In this document: piece after piece, positions 26,894-37,826 of the stretch | How positions within the stretch are numbered: the stretch's first letter is position 1 | Layout of the letters: each line of letters opens with the position of its first letter | Assembly: GCF_947501385.1 (NCBI RefSeq) | Contig: NZ_CANMVP010000032.1 | Location: 1 to 54,391, forward strand | DNA: 54,391 nt | Direction of reading: 5' to 3' | From: an uncultured Polaribacter sp. | GTDB taxonomy: Bacteria > Bacteroidota > Bacteroidia > Flavobacteriales > Flavobacteriaceae | Made by a program: the position numbers and the translations under genes | Notes under the pieces: model-generated | What the model was told of the DNA's origin: nothing | Database searches by the model: none | The model's input: the letters and a program-made list of their open reading frames with translations, nothing else

Positions 26894-29836
26894 TTAAAAA
26901 GAAAAGTTAAGCCCTAAGACAAAACGTCTGGGAACAGGATACCCAAGACTAGTATTACCTATAATAGTTGTACCATTACTATTATCGTTAATGGTTGGAT
27001 CTACTCCTGTAAATTTTGTTAAGGTCAATAAATTATCTCCAGAAACATATATATTAGCGCCAGATATGCCTACTTTATTAATTATAGATTCTGGTAAATC
27101 ATAAGAAAATCTCACATTATTTAACCTCAAATAACTACCATCTTCTAAATAACGTGTTGAAACCCGATTACTTCCTCCATGTCCACCTTGTTTTACCTCT
27201 GGATGTGTAGCTATATCTCCTGGTTGTTGCCATCGAGTCCAACCATCAGGTAATGCCATTTGATTAAACTGTACATAGAATCCATCAGAGTCGAATAAAT
27301 TTCTTGAGTTATTGTATAACTGACCTCCATACGCAAAACTCCAATTTGAACTTAATGTAAAGTTTTTATATCTGATATTGGTAAAGAAACCGCCCGTAAA
27401 ATCATGAAGTGCTGAACCTGCCGTTTGCAATGTGGCACTACTATACTCAAAAGTTGTAGATTTTGTACCATCCTCATTAACCACTTCATAAACTGGCTTT
27501 CCATTTTCAGGATGAACTCCAAGCCATTTTCTCATACGAAAAGTACCAAACTCTTCGCCTTCTCTAATTACAGTATTTCCACTTCCTATAATGTCTGTGC
27601 CATCTGGAAGTTTAGTAACTTCATTATTATTAAAACTAATATTAAATCCAGTACTGAAAGTAAAATTATCTTGATTTACAATATCTGCTGAAACTCCAAT
27701 TTCTATACCTTTATTTACCACCGATCCGATGTTATCATATCGCCCAGTAAAACCAGATAAATCTGGTAATCCTCTAAAAAATAACAAATCAGAACTTTCC
27801 TTATTATAATAATCAATTGTTACATCTACAGCATTAAAAAATGTGGCATCTAAACCAATATTTGATTCTGTAATTTTTTCCCAAGATATGTCTGGTGTTC
27901 CCAATCGATTAGGTCTAGCGGCTAAACTACCTGCATATTGAAACTGAACATCATAGGTTGTTAAAAAGGCAAAACCACCTATTAGGTTACCCACTGAACC
28001 ATAGCTTCCTCTTAACTTTAAAACATTTATGTTGTCGGAGTTAAAGAAATCTTCTTTATGTATGTTCCAACCCGCAGCGGCTGAGAAGAACGTACCGTAA
28101 CGATATTCAGGATCGAAAGCAGAAGATCCATCTACTCTTACAGAGCCTTTTACAAAATATTTACTTTTATAATCGTAATCTGCTGATACTAAAAATGACT
28201 GCTGCGCAGACTCACCTGCATTCCCATCTATTTGTTGGGGTTCTAGCGCTACATTTTGAACTTCTCCATTCACTAAAATATTTTGAGATGTAGCTCTAAA
28301 GTTTCTTTGTTCAAAATCATTATATTCATAGGCTGCTAATACATTAACCGAATGATTTTCATTAAAGGTATTCGAATATTTCAACATTTGGTTTGTAAAT
28401 CTATTTATGCCTCTGTAGTTATAATCTGAAATAGAACCCTTTATAGCCCTGCCTGCATTAGATCTTGGATCGGTATACGTTAAGCTTTCTGAATGCCCCC
28501 ATCTAAAGTTGTTTGTAGATAGGAATGTTAGATTGGGTAGCAATTTGTATTCAAAATCAAAACTTGCAAATAAATCGAACGACCGAGAATCACTATAATT
28601 CCATTGACGATCAAAAAAGAAGTTTCTCTTATCTCTACCCAACCAATCGTCCCCTTGAGATTGATTGGCATTTACAACAGATCCATCTTCTGCAAATGGC
28701 AAATCCCATGGCATATTCAAATAAGCTTCGTATAAGGATGCTTGATTTTGTCTTTCTCTTCTATCGTAAACGAAAAAAAGTTTTGGCTTAATAGTTAATT
28801 TATCTGTTATGTTATAATCTAAATTAAGACGAAAATTATATCTATCGAGATCATTTCCAATTACTGTAGACTCTTCACTATAATAACCTGAAGATATTAA
28901 TAAGTTGTGTGTTTCTGTAGCAGAAGTAAACCTTATGGAAGCATCTCTAACAAATCCATCTCGAGTAGCACCATTAACCCAATCGTAATTTCTGTTCAAT
29001 AAATCTTCTGTAAACCATCCGTTATTATTTCCTAACTTGGTGTGAAAGTCATATAATTGCTGAGAATTCATGATATCGAAATTTCCGATATTAAATTGGT
29101 TAATAGCTGTTTTTACAAAGACTTCTATTTTAGGTTTTTCTCCTACAATTCCTCCTTTTGTAGTTACAATTATTACACCATTTGCTCCTCTGTTACCATA
29201 TAAAGCTGTTGCTGAAGCGTCTTTTAAAACAGACAAACTAGCTACGTCATTTGGATTTAGCTTAGGATCAGAATTACCAATAATAACGCCATCTACAACC
29301 CATAATGGCTGGTTATTTCCATTACTTATGGATGATCGTCCTCTAATAAGTATAGAGGGTGAAGATCCAGGTGCACCACTACTAGGTAAAATTTGAACAC
29401 CTGCTACTTTACCTTGTAACATGGTTGCTACTTCAGGAACAGTTACATCCATTAATTTCTCTGATTTAATGTTCACAACAGAAGATGTTACTGTTTCTTT
29501 CTTTTGAGTTCCATAAGCTACTATGATGATTTCATCAAGTTGACTTACATCTTCTCTTAGTACTACTAAAATTTTTGTTTGGTTACTTACCGTAATCTCT
29601 TTAGCTTCATATCCTAAAGATGAAATACTCAAAACAGTTCCTGAGCTTACAGTAAGTTTTAATTTTCCATCAAAACCTGTAACTCCTCCTTTTGTTGTTC
29701 CCTTAATAGAAACACTTACACCTGGTATAGGTTCACTTACTTGATCTACCACTGTAATAGTGATAGGGTTCTTTTGAGCATATGTAAATGCTGAAAAGAG
29801 AAGCAGTATCATAAAAAATGCAGTATTTTTTTTCAT
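26894..29836 (-). CDS. SusC/RagA-family TonB-linked outer-membrane receptor
   Basis: A 980-residue TonB-dependent transporter that imports the oligosaccharide captured by SusD. Signal peptide (ends TYAQ), carboxypeptidase-D-like regulatory domain (about 24-105; GVSVSIKGTTKGGVTGFDGK), SusC signature LDEIIIVAYGTQKK, plug domain with VAGVQILPSSGAPGSSPSIL and LWVVDGV, and a C-terminal beta-barrel ending in an aromatic (NFSF). Slightly short for the family (about 1000-1100) but complete at both ends. It lies 24 bases after the GH109 gene and 17 before susD. Confidence 0.97.
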   Translation of the reverse strand: MKKNTAFFMILLLFSAFTYAQKNPITITVVDQVSEPIPGVSVSIKGTTKGGVTGFDGKLKLTVSSGTVLSISSLGYEAKEITVSNQTKILVVLREDVSQLDEIIIVAYGTQKKETVTSSVVNIKSEKLMDVTVPEVATMLQGKVAGVQILPSSGAPGSSPSILIRGRSSISNGNNQPLWVVDGVIIGNSDPKLNPNDVASLSVLKDASATALYGNRGANGVIIVTTKGGIVGEKPKIEVFVKTAINQFNIGNFDIMNSQQLYDFHTKLGNNNGWFTEDLLNRNYDWVNGATRDGFVRDASIRFTSATETHNLLISSGYYSEESTVIGNDLDRYNFRLNLDYNITDKLTIKPKLFFVYDRRERQNQASLYEAYLNMPWDLPFAEDGSVVNANQSQGDDWLGRDKRNFFFDRQWNYSDSRSFDLFASFDFEYKLLPNLTFLSTNNFRWGHSESLTYTDPRSNAGRAIKGSISDYNYRGINRFTNQMLKYSNTFNENHSVNVLAAYEYNDFEQRNFRATSQNILVNGEVQNVALEPQQIDGNAGESAQQSFLVSADYDYKSKYFVKGSVRVDGSSAFDPEYRYGTFFSAAAGWNIHKEDFFNSDNINVLKLRGSYGSVGNLIGGFAFLTTYDVQFQYAGSLAARPNRLGTPDISWEKITESNIGLDATFFNAVDVTIDYYNKESSDLLFFRGLPDLSGFTGRYDNIGSVVNKGIEIGVSADIVNQDNFTFSTGFNISFNNNEVTKLPDGTDIIGSGNTVIREGEEFGTFRMRKWLGVHPENGKPVYEVVNEDGTKSTTFEYSSATLQTAGSALHDFTGGFFTNIRYKNFTLSSNWSFAYGGQLYNNSRNLFDSDGFYVQFNQMALPDGWTRWQQPGDIATHPEVKQGGHGGSNRVSTRYLEDGSYLRLNNVRFSYDLPESIINKVGISGANIYVSGDNLLTLTKFTGVDPTINDNSNGTTIIGNTSLGYPVPRRFVLGLNFSF

Positions 29837-29860
29837 ATAAAATTGATTTAATTGATTGAT

Positions 29861-31237
29861 TTAAAATTTATCTTTAATCCAGTTATAAGGTTTTCTCTTT
29901 ATCCAATTTCCTCTTGTAAAGTCTGGAAAATCTTGTGCATCTCCATTGTTTTCTATAGATACTTCTGACAAGGGTGTTACGGCACTCCATGCTGCTGCGT
30001 CATAAGCATCCATTGGTGGTGCACTATTTTCTTTTGCCGATTCTATAAAGGCGTTGAGTACAAAAAAGTCAATTCCTCCATGACCTGCTTCTGTGGCAGA
30101 ATTTCCATATTTTTTCCATAATGGATGGTCGTATTTTTGAAACCAAGACTCCATACCTTCCCATTCGTGCGCTTTGGTCTTTCCTTCTATATGTATTCTT
30201 TGGGTATGATAATCGAATTCTGATATCCCCTGAGATCCTTGCACCTCAAAACCTAATGAGTAAGGTCTTGGCGAGTTTACATCATGGGTAACAATAATAG
30301 TTTCTCCATTAGCAGTTTCTATGGTAGATGTAATAATGTCTCCTTGTTTCCATTTCAACTTTGCATTCGGATGATTTTTTCCTCCATTTTCTACAATATA
30401 CTTATTCAATCCAACGGCTTTTGTGGAATTAGAACTAATAGAGACAAAACGATTTCCTCTATTTATATCTGCCATCGTTGCAACGGGTCCTAAACCATGT
30501 GTAGGGTACACATCTGCATTTCTTAAAAGCGAATGTTGTGTTCTCCAGGCCGCCTCAGATGTTCCTTTTTCGCCAAATTCAACACCACCACCATACGCTT
30601 GCTTCCCATTATTAAATTTTACATGTCTTAAATCGTGTTTATAACCACATCTAAAGTGTAGCAAATCGCCAAAAACGTCTTGCTTTACCATGTTTAAAAC
30701 TGCCAAAACATCTCTACGATAATTTACATTTTCTAATATCATTAAATGAGAACCAGTCGCTTCGTGTGTATTTACCAAGTCCCAACATTCCTCCATCGTA
30801 TTTGCAGCAGATACTTCTAAACCCGTATATTTACCAGCTTTCATAGTATCTACCGCCATTTTGGTATGCCATAACCATGGCGTAGAAATTACCACAGCAT
30901 CTACATCTTCTAGATCCAATAAATTCCTGTAGTCATAAGAGTCTTTTCCGAAAATTTTAGGTGCTTTAAAATTTGCTTTTTTAATCTTATCAAGAGAAAT
31001 TTGTATTCTGCTCGAATCGATATCACAAATTGCAATTATTTCAACATCTTTTCTGTTTAACGCATTGTTAAGGTGATTCATACCTCTTAAACCAACACCA
31101 ATAAAAGCCAATTTTAAGATTTCCTTCTTTTTGCTTTTATTTAAATTGATACCATAAGATAGATTTGGTAAAAGAGAAATTCCTGCTGAGACTAAAGCAG
31201 ATTTCTTAATGAACGATCTTCTTGAATTTGATTCCAT
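29861..31237 (-). CDS. GH109-family alpha-N-acetylgalactosaminidase (Gfo/Idh/MocA fold)
   Basis: The 458 residues begin with a twin-arginine signal (RRSFIKK, 6-12), so the enzyme is probably exported folded with its NAD cofactor. A Rossmann domain (FIGVGLRG, about 45-52) is followed by segments that closely follow the Elizabethkingia meningoseptica GH109 enzyme: EVSAANTMEECWDLV, LENVNYRRDVLAVLNMV, GYKHDLRHVKFN, YPTHGLGPVATMADINRGNR and GHGGIDFFVLNAF. GH109 enzymes remove terminal alpha-linked GalNAc by an NAD-dependent redox mechanism. Lead gene of the operon and divergent from the sensor at 31464. Other Gfo/Idh/MocA activities cannot be excluded, but the shared segments are specific. Confidence 0.9.
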   Translation of the reverse strand: MESNSRRSFIKKSALVSAGISLLPNLSYGINLNKSKKKEILKLAFIGVGLRGMNHLNNALNRKDVEIIAICDIDSSRIQISLDKIKKANFKAPKIFGKDSYDYRNLLDLEDVDAVVISTPWLWHTKMAVDTMKAGKYTGLEVSAANTMEECWDLVNTHEATGSHLMILENVNYRRDVLAVLNMVKQDVFGDLLHFRCGYKHDLRHVKFNNGKQAYGGGVEFGEKGTSEAAWRTQHSLLRNADVYPTHGLGPVATMADINRGNRFVSISSNSTKAVGLNKYIVENGGKNHPNAKLKWKQGDIITSTIETANGETIIVTHDVNSPRPYSLGFEVQGSQGISEFDYHTQRIHIEGKTKAHEWEGMESWFQKYDHPLWKKYGNSATEAGHGGIDFFVLNAFIESAKENSAPPMDAYDAAAWSAVTPLSEVSIENNGDAQDFPDFTRGNWIKRKPYNWIKDKF

Positions 31238-31463
31238 TAAAATATTTTGAAATTAGTATGCTACAAAAATGTCATTTATGTAAATAGGAGATAGGGCTGC
31301 TTTTAAGCAAAAGAGGTGGTATTAACTGTCAATTTTGTTTTACTGACCAATATTTACACCTTTTTGAATAATTTAGTATACATTCAAATAAACTTGAGGA
31401 GAATGAATAATAGAAAAAGCAATATATTTATAAAGTTATTTAACATTGAATTAGATATAACTT

Positions 31464-34400
31464 ATGGGGCGTCATATACTGAAAATATCAACAATTATAT
31501 TTTTTATTTTTTTTAAAAATTTTTTATTTGCACAAGAGAGCACAAAAATTAAATACATAAACCCCACTTTTAATAATAAAATAGTTGCTGTAAGTAGTAT
31601 TTCTAAAGATTTAATTGGAAATGTTTGGATGGCGAATTCTTTGGGAATTTTAAAATATAATGGTTATTCCTACACATTAATTAAAAATATAGAAGTATTT
31701 CCAAAAATTTCTAAGTCAGACAGAATCTATAATTTGTATTCTGATAGGTCTGATAATATTTGGGTTTTAACCTATGATGGTTTAGTTGCCAAATATGATG
31801 TTAGAAAAGGAATATTTGTTCCAATTTATAATTTATTTAATGAAAAGGTAAGCGTTCTTAAACCTATTAAAAACGGTGTCATATTAGGAACTCATACTGG
31901 CAAAATTTATAATTACATTAATGAGGAAATTCAATTAATTTGTACAATTCCTAATATTAATGGTTCTGAAAAGAGAATTATTAGTTTAGAATCTGACAAT
32001 TCATCTGAATTTTACATTACAGATTCATCAGGAAAACTTTTTAGTTACTCCAAGAAAACAAAAATTTTAGACCAACTAGTTGAGGGGTTTATGAGCTTTC
32101 CAAGCCATATAGTTTTACAAATGGATGACTTTAATAGACTTTGGATTGGTACTGAAACTCAGGGTTTTTACATTTATGATACTATAGCAAAAAGGTTTGT
32201 TCAAAAATCCTTTTTAAAAGGAGATATTCAAAAATTAGACAAAGAAATTATCATTAGCATTTTTAAAGATAGCTTTGGTTTTATTTGGGCAGGAACAGAT
32301 GGTGGAGGTCTTTATAAAATGGATTCGAAATCTGGTTTTGTAAAAGTTTATAAACACATCAACTCCAATAAATATACATTAGGTAGCAACACCATTTTAA
32401 ATATTTCTGAAGATCTAAATTATAACATTTGGATTGTTTGTAATTATCAAATTGTAAATGTACTACCAAAAACAAATTCTACTGTTAAACATATAAGTGG
32501 TTCTGCAGATAAAACAATCACTAAAATTTTAAGTCTTTATAAGAGTAAAAAAGGCACGTTGTGGGTAGGAACAGATGGTAATGGTTTAACTCAAATAGAA
32601 AATAATAAACGCTCTAAACAATATTTTAATGATGTAAAAAATAACTTTTATGTACAATCTATAATTGAAGATGACTTTGGTAACATTTGGTTTGGTACTT
32701 ATAGAAATGGACTTTGGAAGTATAATGTGAATTCAAAATCTTTTAATAAAATTCCGATAAAAAATCAGCAAAATCAATCTGCAGGTGACATACGCGTCTT
32801 ATATAAAGACTCTAAAGACAGAATATGGGTAGGATCAAATATTTCTTTGAATGTATATGATAAAAGCGAAAAATTATTGGCTAGTTTTAACAATAATGAA
32901 AACGGTCTAAATGGTTTAAATATAGAAAGCATCATAGAAGACCACAATAAGAACTTATGGTTTGGACAATATTATGGCGGTTTATTTAAGTTTGAGGAAA
33001 AAAGCAATTTACAGAATTCTGATTTTGTAAATTTTAAATATGAGTCAGAAAAAGAATACCTTCAGGTAATAGATATGGCTCTCGGAAAAGAGAATGAGCT
33101 GTGGCTTATTAATGAAACATTTAATTTAGTATTGTTCAATATAGAAACAAAAAAGTTTAAAAATTTTAATGACTTATACCCAAATAAAGCATTGAATTTC
33201 ACAGCTATAATTTCATTAGATTCAGAAAATTTTTGGTTGAGTTCCTTAGAAGGAGTACATCATTTTAATTCCAAAAGGAATACAATAATTTCTTACAATT
33301 CTACAGATGGTTTTCAAGAAAATAGATACTTCTTCAGAAGTAAATTAAAAAGTAATGGAAATATTTATTTTGGAGGTGCAGATGGAATTAACTACTTCAA
33401 TCCGTTAAAACTTGAAAAAATAGTTGCTAACCCCAAATTATCAATATCTAATATTAATATACTAAACAAACCCGCAAAATACATTATTCCAAAACAAATA
33501 ACTTCCTTTAATTACGATTTTGAAGAGATAAACCTCAAGAAAGAACAATCATCCTTTTCTGTAAAATTTGCAGCAATTGATAATATATTATATCCTAATT
33601 TTCTGTATTCATATCGATTAAAAGGTTTTGAAAATTCTTGGAAACATACTTATTCTGAGGGATTAGCGACTTATACAAACATACCAGATGGTAACTATAC
33701 ATTAGAGATTGAAGCAAAAGAGATCAATCAGGCTTCCGAAATACTTAAGAGAAATATTGAAATAAATATTTTACCACCACTTTGGAAAACTTGGTGGGCT
33801 TTTTTAATTTATTTTCTCTTATTTTCTCTACTACTTTTTTTAGTCTTTAAATGGTATGTTTTAAGGAAAAAGTTTCTAATAAATAGAATTAGTAGGCGAA
33901 AAGAAAAGCAACTGCATATAGAAAAGATGAACTTTTTTACAAAAATGTCTCACGAAATTCAAACGCCAATTACGTTAATAACTGGACCTATTGAGGACAT
34001 GCTAAAACGTGCAGAAATAAATGGAAATTTACTTTTAAAAGAGCGTTTAAATATTATAAGAAACAATGCAATTCGATTGTCTAGAATTGCAAAAGAGTTA
34101 ACTTTTGTAAAAAATAGAGATCTCAAAAAATTAAAATTATCAGTTACTGAAAACGATTTGCACGGACATATACACAGCATTTGTTTGTCTTTTAAGGAGT
34201 TTGCTAGAAGTAAAAAGATAGACTTCTTGGTAAACTGTCCAAAAAATTTGGGGAATGCTTGGTATGACAAAGAGAAAGTTGAACACATCCTATATAATAT
34301 TTTAGGAAATGCATTTAAGTTTACTCCTTTAGAGGGAAATATTCAGTTGAACGTAAAACCTGTAAATGAAAAACAGTATGTAAAAATTTCTATTTCAGAT

Positions 34401-35534
34401 TCAGGCATTGGAATTTCTAAAAATGAATTGGAAGATATTTTCAAACTATTTTACAGATCTAAAAATACAAAAAAAACAAAAGGATCTGGTATTGGGCTAG
34501 CTTTAACAAAAGAGTTAATTGATTTACATAAAGGAAATATAAAAGTAAAAAGTTCTAAATCTGAAGGAACCACTTTTACCATAAAGATCCCTATTTTAGA
34601 AGAAAAATATACAGATGATGAAAAAATAATATCTAGCAAAACAGAAACAGAGTTCCGTGAGAATAAAGAAACAGCCAAAACATCAGCAAAAAAAGCCCTA
34701 GTTGATAGTAACAAAAAAACAATTTTGATTGTTGAAGACAACTTCGAATTACAAAATTTTATAAAAGAATTATTATTAGAACACTACAATGTTTTACAAG
34801 CAGAAAATGGTAAAGAAGGTTTTTATTATGCAAAAAATAACATTCCAGATTTAATAGTTAGCGATATTATGATGCCCGAAATGGACGGTATTGAACTGTG
34901 TGAAGCTCTAGGTAAAGATAATCTAACAAAACACATTCCTGTAATTCTATTAACGGCTAAAAACTCTACACAATCTAAAATTACAGGATTAAAAGCAGGT
35001 GCTATTGAGTATTTAAACAAACCCTTTAACACAAATGAACTTTTATTAAAAGTGCAGAATATAATTAGTACAAAAGATTCGATTATCTCTAAATATAGAA
35101 AAGAATTAATAAACAGACCTCAAATAAAAATGGAACAATCTCAAGACGAATTGTTTCTTCAAAATTTAAACGAAATCGTAAACGAAAATTTAAATGATGC
35201 CAATTTTAAAGTAGACACACTTGCCGAAAAATTAAATATGAGCCATTCTAGTTTGTATAGAAAGTGTTCTAACTTAACGGGGTTAAGTCTTATAGATTAC
35301 ATTCGACAGATGCGATTAAAAAAAGGAGCCATTATTCTCGTAAAGTATGGGTACAATATTTCTGAAGTAGCTTATATGGTTGGTTTTAACAATCCTAAGT
35401 ATTTTTCTAAAAGTTTTAAATCTCAGTTTGGTTTGAGTCCGAAAGAGTTTAAAACTAATGCAACAGCTTCAGAAAATATTGAATTATTTTTTGAAAAAAA
35501 TAACATTGATTTTACAAATTTTAATGAAGCTTAA
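31464..35534 (+). CDS. Hybrid two-component system sensor/regulator (HTCS)
   Basis: A one-protein glycan sensor of 1356 residues: signal peptide (FKNFLFAQ), two seven-bladed-propeller-type regions of Reg_prop repeats (about 30-680; for example LWVGTDGNGL), a Y_Y_Y domain (about 690-765), one membrane helix (about 777-797), HisKA with His830, HATPase_c (DSGIGIS, GSGIGLAL), receiver domain with phospho-acceptor Asp1134 in SDIMMPEMDG, and a C-terminal AraC-type helix-turn-helix (SEVAYMVGFNNPKYFSKSF). The H-box reads SHEIQTP, with Gln833 where Arg is usual. It is divergent from the GH109-susCD operon with a 226-base shared control region and is the probable regulator of that operon. Confidence 0.96.
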   Translation: MGRHILKISTIIFFIFFKNFLFAQESTKIKYINPTFNNKIVAVSSISKDLIGNVWMANSLGILKYNGYSYTLIKNIEVFPKISKSDRIYNLYSDRSDNIWVLTYDGLVAKYDVRKGIFVPIYNLFNEKVSVLKPIKNGVILGTHTGKIYNYINEEIQLICTIPNINGSEKRIISLESDNSSEFYITDSSGKLFSYSKKTKILDQLVEGFMSFPSHIVLQMDDFNRLWIGTETQGFYIYDTIAKRFVQKSFLKGDIQKLDKEIIISIFKDSFGFIWAGTDGGGLYKMDSKSGFVKVYKHINSNKYTLGSNTILNISEDLNYNIWIVCNYQIVNVLPKTNSTVKHISGSADKTITKILSLYKSKKGTLWVGTDGNGLTQIENNKRSKQYFNDVKNNFYVQSIIEDDFGNIWFGTYRNGLWKYNVNSKSFNKIPIKNQQNQSAGDIRVLYKDSKDRIWVGSNISLNVYDKSEKLLASFNNNENGLNGLNIESIIEDHNKNLWFGQYYGGLFKFEEKSNLQNSDFVNFKYESEKEYLQVIDMALGKENELWLINETFNLVLFNIETKKFKNFNDLYPNKALNFTAIISLDSENFWLSSLEGVHHFNSKRNTIISYNSTDGFQENRYFFRSKLKSNGNIYFGGADGINYFNPLKLEKIVANPKLSISNINILNKPAKYIIPKQITSFNYDFEEINLKKEQSSFSVKFAAIDNILYPNFLYSYRLKGFENSWKHTYSEGLATYTNIPDGNYTLEIEAKEINQASEILKRNIEINILPPLWKTWWAFLIYFLLFSLLLFLVFKWYVLRKKFLINRISRRKEKQLHIEKMNFFTKMSHEIQTPITLITGPIEDMLKRAEINGNLLLKERLNIIRNNAIRLSRIAKELTFVKNRDLKKLKLSVTENDLHGHIHSICLSFKEFARSKKIDFLVNCPKNLGNAWYDKEKVEHILYNILGNAFKFTPLEGNIQLNVKPVNEKQYVKISISDSGIGISKNELEDIFKLFYRSKNTKKTKGSGIGLALTKELIDLHKGNIKVKSSKSEGTTFTIKIPILEEKYTDDEKIISSKTETEFRENKETAKTSAKKALVDSNKKTILIVEDNFELQNFIKELLLEHYNVLQAENGKEGFYYAKNNIPDLIVSDIMMPEMDGIELCEALGKDNLTKHIPVILLTAKNSTQSKITGLKAGAIEYLNKPFNTNELLLKVQNIISTKDSIISKYRKELINRPQIKMEQSQDELFLQNLNEIVNENLNDANFKVDTLAEKLNMSHSSLYRKCSNLTGLSLIDYIRQMRLKKGAIILVKYGYNISEVAYMVGFNNPKYFSKSFKSQFGLSPKEFKTNATASENIELFFEKNNIDFTNFNEA

Positions 35535-35538
35535 TTTT

Positions 35539-37641
35539 TTATTGTATAAATTCTAAAGCTTTTTCAACTTCAGAAACTGGAAGTTTACAAGCTTTATTAA
35601 CACAGACATAAATTAGCGTTTTAGAAGGATTGTACCTATTTTCTAACAGAGGTAATTTGTTCTCTTTTAAACTACCAGCAATCAATTTATTGGGTATGTA
35701 GTATTTATTGAATTCTTTAACTTTTATAAGAGCCTCTTGCCCAACGATTGCTATTTCGTAATAAGGATTTGTAAAATTCATCATTAAATCTAGCCAATTA
35801 GAAAAAGAAGAGGGATATTTTTCTATTTCTGGTTTTACATTATTCAACATCGTAATTGCCGTTTCGCTATACTTTCTATTATCGAAATAATGAGATAATT
35901 TAAAAAGATTTTTTGCCATTATTGAATTGCTAGAAGAAATCACATTGTCTCTATACTCAACACTTTTTGTTACCAAAGAAGTGTCTTTATTAGAAGTAAA
36001 AAAGAACATCTTATTGGTAGTGTCAAAAAAATGATGCATTGTATATTCAGATAAGTTATGGGCATTCGTAAGCCATTTTTCATGTAACGTATTTTCGTAT
36101 AAACCTATAAAAGCTTCAATAACTGTAGCATAATCCTCTAAATAGCCATTTATAGTACTTTTACCATTCTTATAAGAATGATTTAGACTTCCATCTTTTT
36201 TTAATTGTTGGTCTAAAATAAAATTGGCATTCTTTTCAGCCACCTTTAAATAACTCTCATCTTCAAAAACTCGGTACGCATCTACATAAGCCTTTATCAT
36301 TAATGCGTTCCAAGAAGTAAGTACTTTATCGTCTAACCTAGGTTTGCTTCTCTTATTTCTAGCTTTTGCTAATGTTTTTTTCCATGTTATTTTTTTTCGC
36401 TCAAAATCTATACGCTTTAATTTGTTTTCCCTGATGAACGTAGCATCATCTGTATTTCTAATTAAAACGTAATTTTCTCTTTCCCATAATCCATAGGTAT
36501 TGATGTTGTAATATTTTGCAAATAGTGAATAGTCATTTTGTAATAAATTTTTTAATTCTTTTTGAGTCCAAACATAAAATGCACCTTCTTCTAACTCATT
36601 ATTAGCTGTATTACTATCGGCATCTAAAGACGAGAAAAATAGCCCTTCATCATTCGTCATATACTTTTCAATAAATGCCAGTGTTTCTAATACTATTTCT
36701 TTATAAAGTTTGTTTTGGGTTATTAAATAAGCTTCTGAATATAAGCTTACCATTTGTGCATTGTCATACAGCATTTTCTCAAAATGCGGTATGTGCCATT
36801 TTTTATCTGTGGAATATCTAGAAAAACCACCTTCTATTGGATCATATATTCCGCCTTGTGCCATTTTTGTTAATGTTAAATTCACAAAATCTTGTAAATT
36901 TTTATCGTTTTTTTGATATGCATATCGCATTAAAAATTGATAATTATTTGGCATCATAAATTTTGGAGATGTATCTAAACCTCCATAAGTAGTGTCAAAA
37001 TTTCCTGACCATTCTCTAACTACTGATTCTATAAAATCACCCGTGAATTTTGGTTCTTCAGAATTCAGTTGAACAACATCCACAGATTTTATTCCCTTTT
37101 GTAGTTTGTCTGCAAATGCTCTTAATTTTTCAGGATTATTTTTATAAAGATCAGAAATCTGTTTTAATATATTTTTCCATTGCTCTTTTTCAAAATAAGT
37201 ACCTCCCCATATTGGTCTTCCATCTGGCAGAGCAATTACATTTAATGGCCAACCACCTTCACCGTTCATCAATTGAACAGCACCCATATATACTTTGTCT
37301 ACATCTGGACGTTCTTCTCTATCCACTTTAATATTGATAAAATTTTTATTCATTACTTGGGCAACAATACTGTCTTTAAAACTTTCTTCCTCCATAACAT
37401 GGCACCAGTGGCAAGAAGCATAACCGATACTAATTAGTAATAGTTTGTCATTCGATTTTGCTTTCGTTAAAGTTTCAATATTCCAAGCATTCCAATTGAC
37501 AGGATTATGTGCATGCTGTAACAAGTACGGGCTCGTTTCATCTATCAAGTCATTAGTATACAGATATGTATCAGATTTAATGTTGGATTTTTTACAACTG
37601 ATAAAGAAAATTAAAAGTATAAGACAAAGAGTTTTTTTCAT
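35539..37641 (-). CDS. DUF255 thioredoxin-domain lipoprotein (YyaL/SPATA20 family)
   Basis: The 700 residues start with a lipoprotein signal (FFISC, Cys16). A thioredoxin-like DUF255 domain follows (about 35-190; SPYLLQHAHNPVNW, with the CHWC active site in YASCHWCHVMEEESF). The long C-terminal part is an (alpha/alpha)6-barrel like N-acylglucosamine 2-epimerases and glycosidases (GGFSRYSTDKKWHIPHFEKMLYDNAQ). The family's cellular function is not established. It converges on the HTCS gene with a four-base gap and is divergent from the peptidase gene, so it may be a bystander rather than a locus member. Confidence 0.9.
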   Translation of the reverse strand: MKKTLCLILLIFFISCKKSNIKSDTYLYTNDLIDETSPYLLQHAHNPVNWNAWNIETLTKAKSNDKLLLISIGYASCHWCHVMEEESFKDSIVAQVMNKNFINIKVDREERPDVDKVYMGAVQLMNGEGGWPLNVIALPDGRPIWGGTYFEKEQWKNILKQISDLYKNNPEKLRAFADKLQKGIKSVDVVQLNSEEPKFTGDFIESVVREWSGNFDTTYGGLDTSPKFMMPNNYQFLMRYAYQKNDKNLQDFVNLTLTKMAQGGIYDPIEGGFSRYSTDKKWHIPHFEKMLYDNAQMVSLYSEAYLITQNKLYKEIVLETLAFIEKYMTNDEGLFFSSLDADSNTANNELEEGAFYVWTQKELKNLLQNDYSLFAKYYNINTYGLWERENYVLIRNTDDATFIRENKLKRIDFERKKITWKKTLAKARNKRSKPRLDDKVLTSWNALMIKAYVDAYRVFEDESYLKVAEKNANFILDQQLKKDGSLNHSYKNGKSTINGYLEDYATVIEAFIGLYENTLHEKWLTNAHNLSEYTMHHFFDTTNKMFFFTSNKDTSLVTKSVEYRDNVISSSNSIMAKNLFKLSHYFDNRKYSETAITMLNNVKPEIEKYPSSFSNWLDLMMNFTNPYYEIAIVGQEALIKVKEFNKYYIPNKLIAGSLKENKLPLLENRYNPSKTLIYVCVNKACKLPVSEVEKALEFIQ

Positions 37642-37774
37642 TTGTGCACGTGTTTTTGTTTAGAATAGATCAACTAAAACAAAAATAGGGATAATAATTA
37701 TGGCATAAAGTAGAATTTTTAGGTGGTTATTAATACATACGAAAATTGCATAATTAGTACCCCTTTTTGACCGA

Positions 37775-37802
37775 TTGACAAAATCAATTATCTATATTTT
37801 TG
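37775..37802 (+). promoter_or_regulatory. Bacteroidota-type promoter of the peptidase gene
   Basis: TTG at 37775-37777, a 17-base spacer and TATTTTTG at 37795-37802 fit the TTG-N17-20-TAnnTTTG consensus of Bacteroidota housekeeping promoters. Transcription would start near 37808, which rules out the TTG start codon at 37800 and favours the ATG at 37827. Confidence 0.65.
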
Positions 37803-37826
37803 AAAACTATAAGCTCTAAATTTTTT

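Noticed and set aside
37800..37826. TTG start extending the metallopeptidase by nine residues
   Set aside because: The TTG overlaps the -7 box of a good promoter, and two ATGs with a better signal peptide follow at 37827 and 37830.
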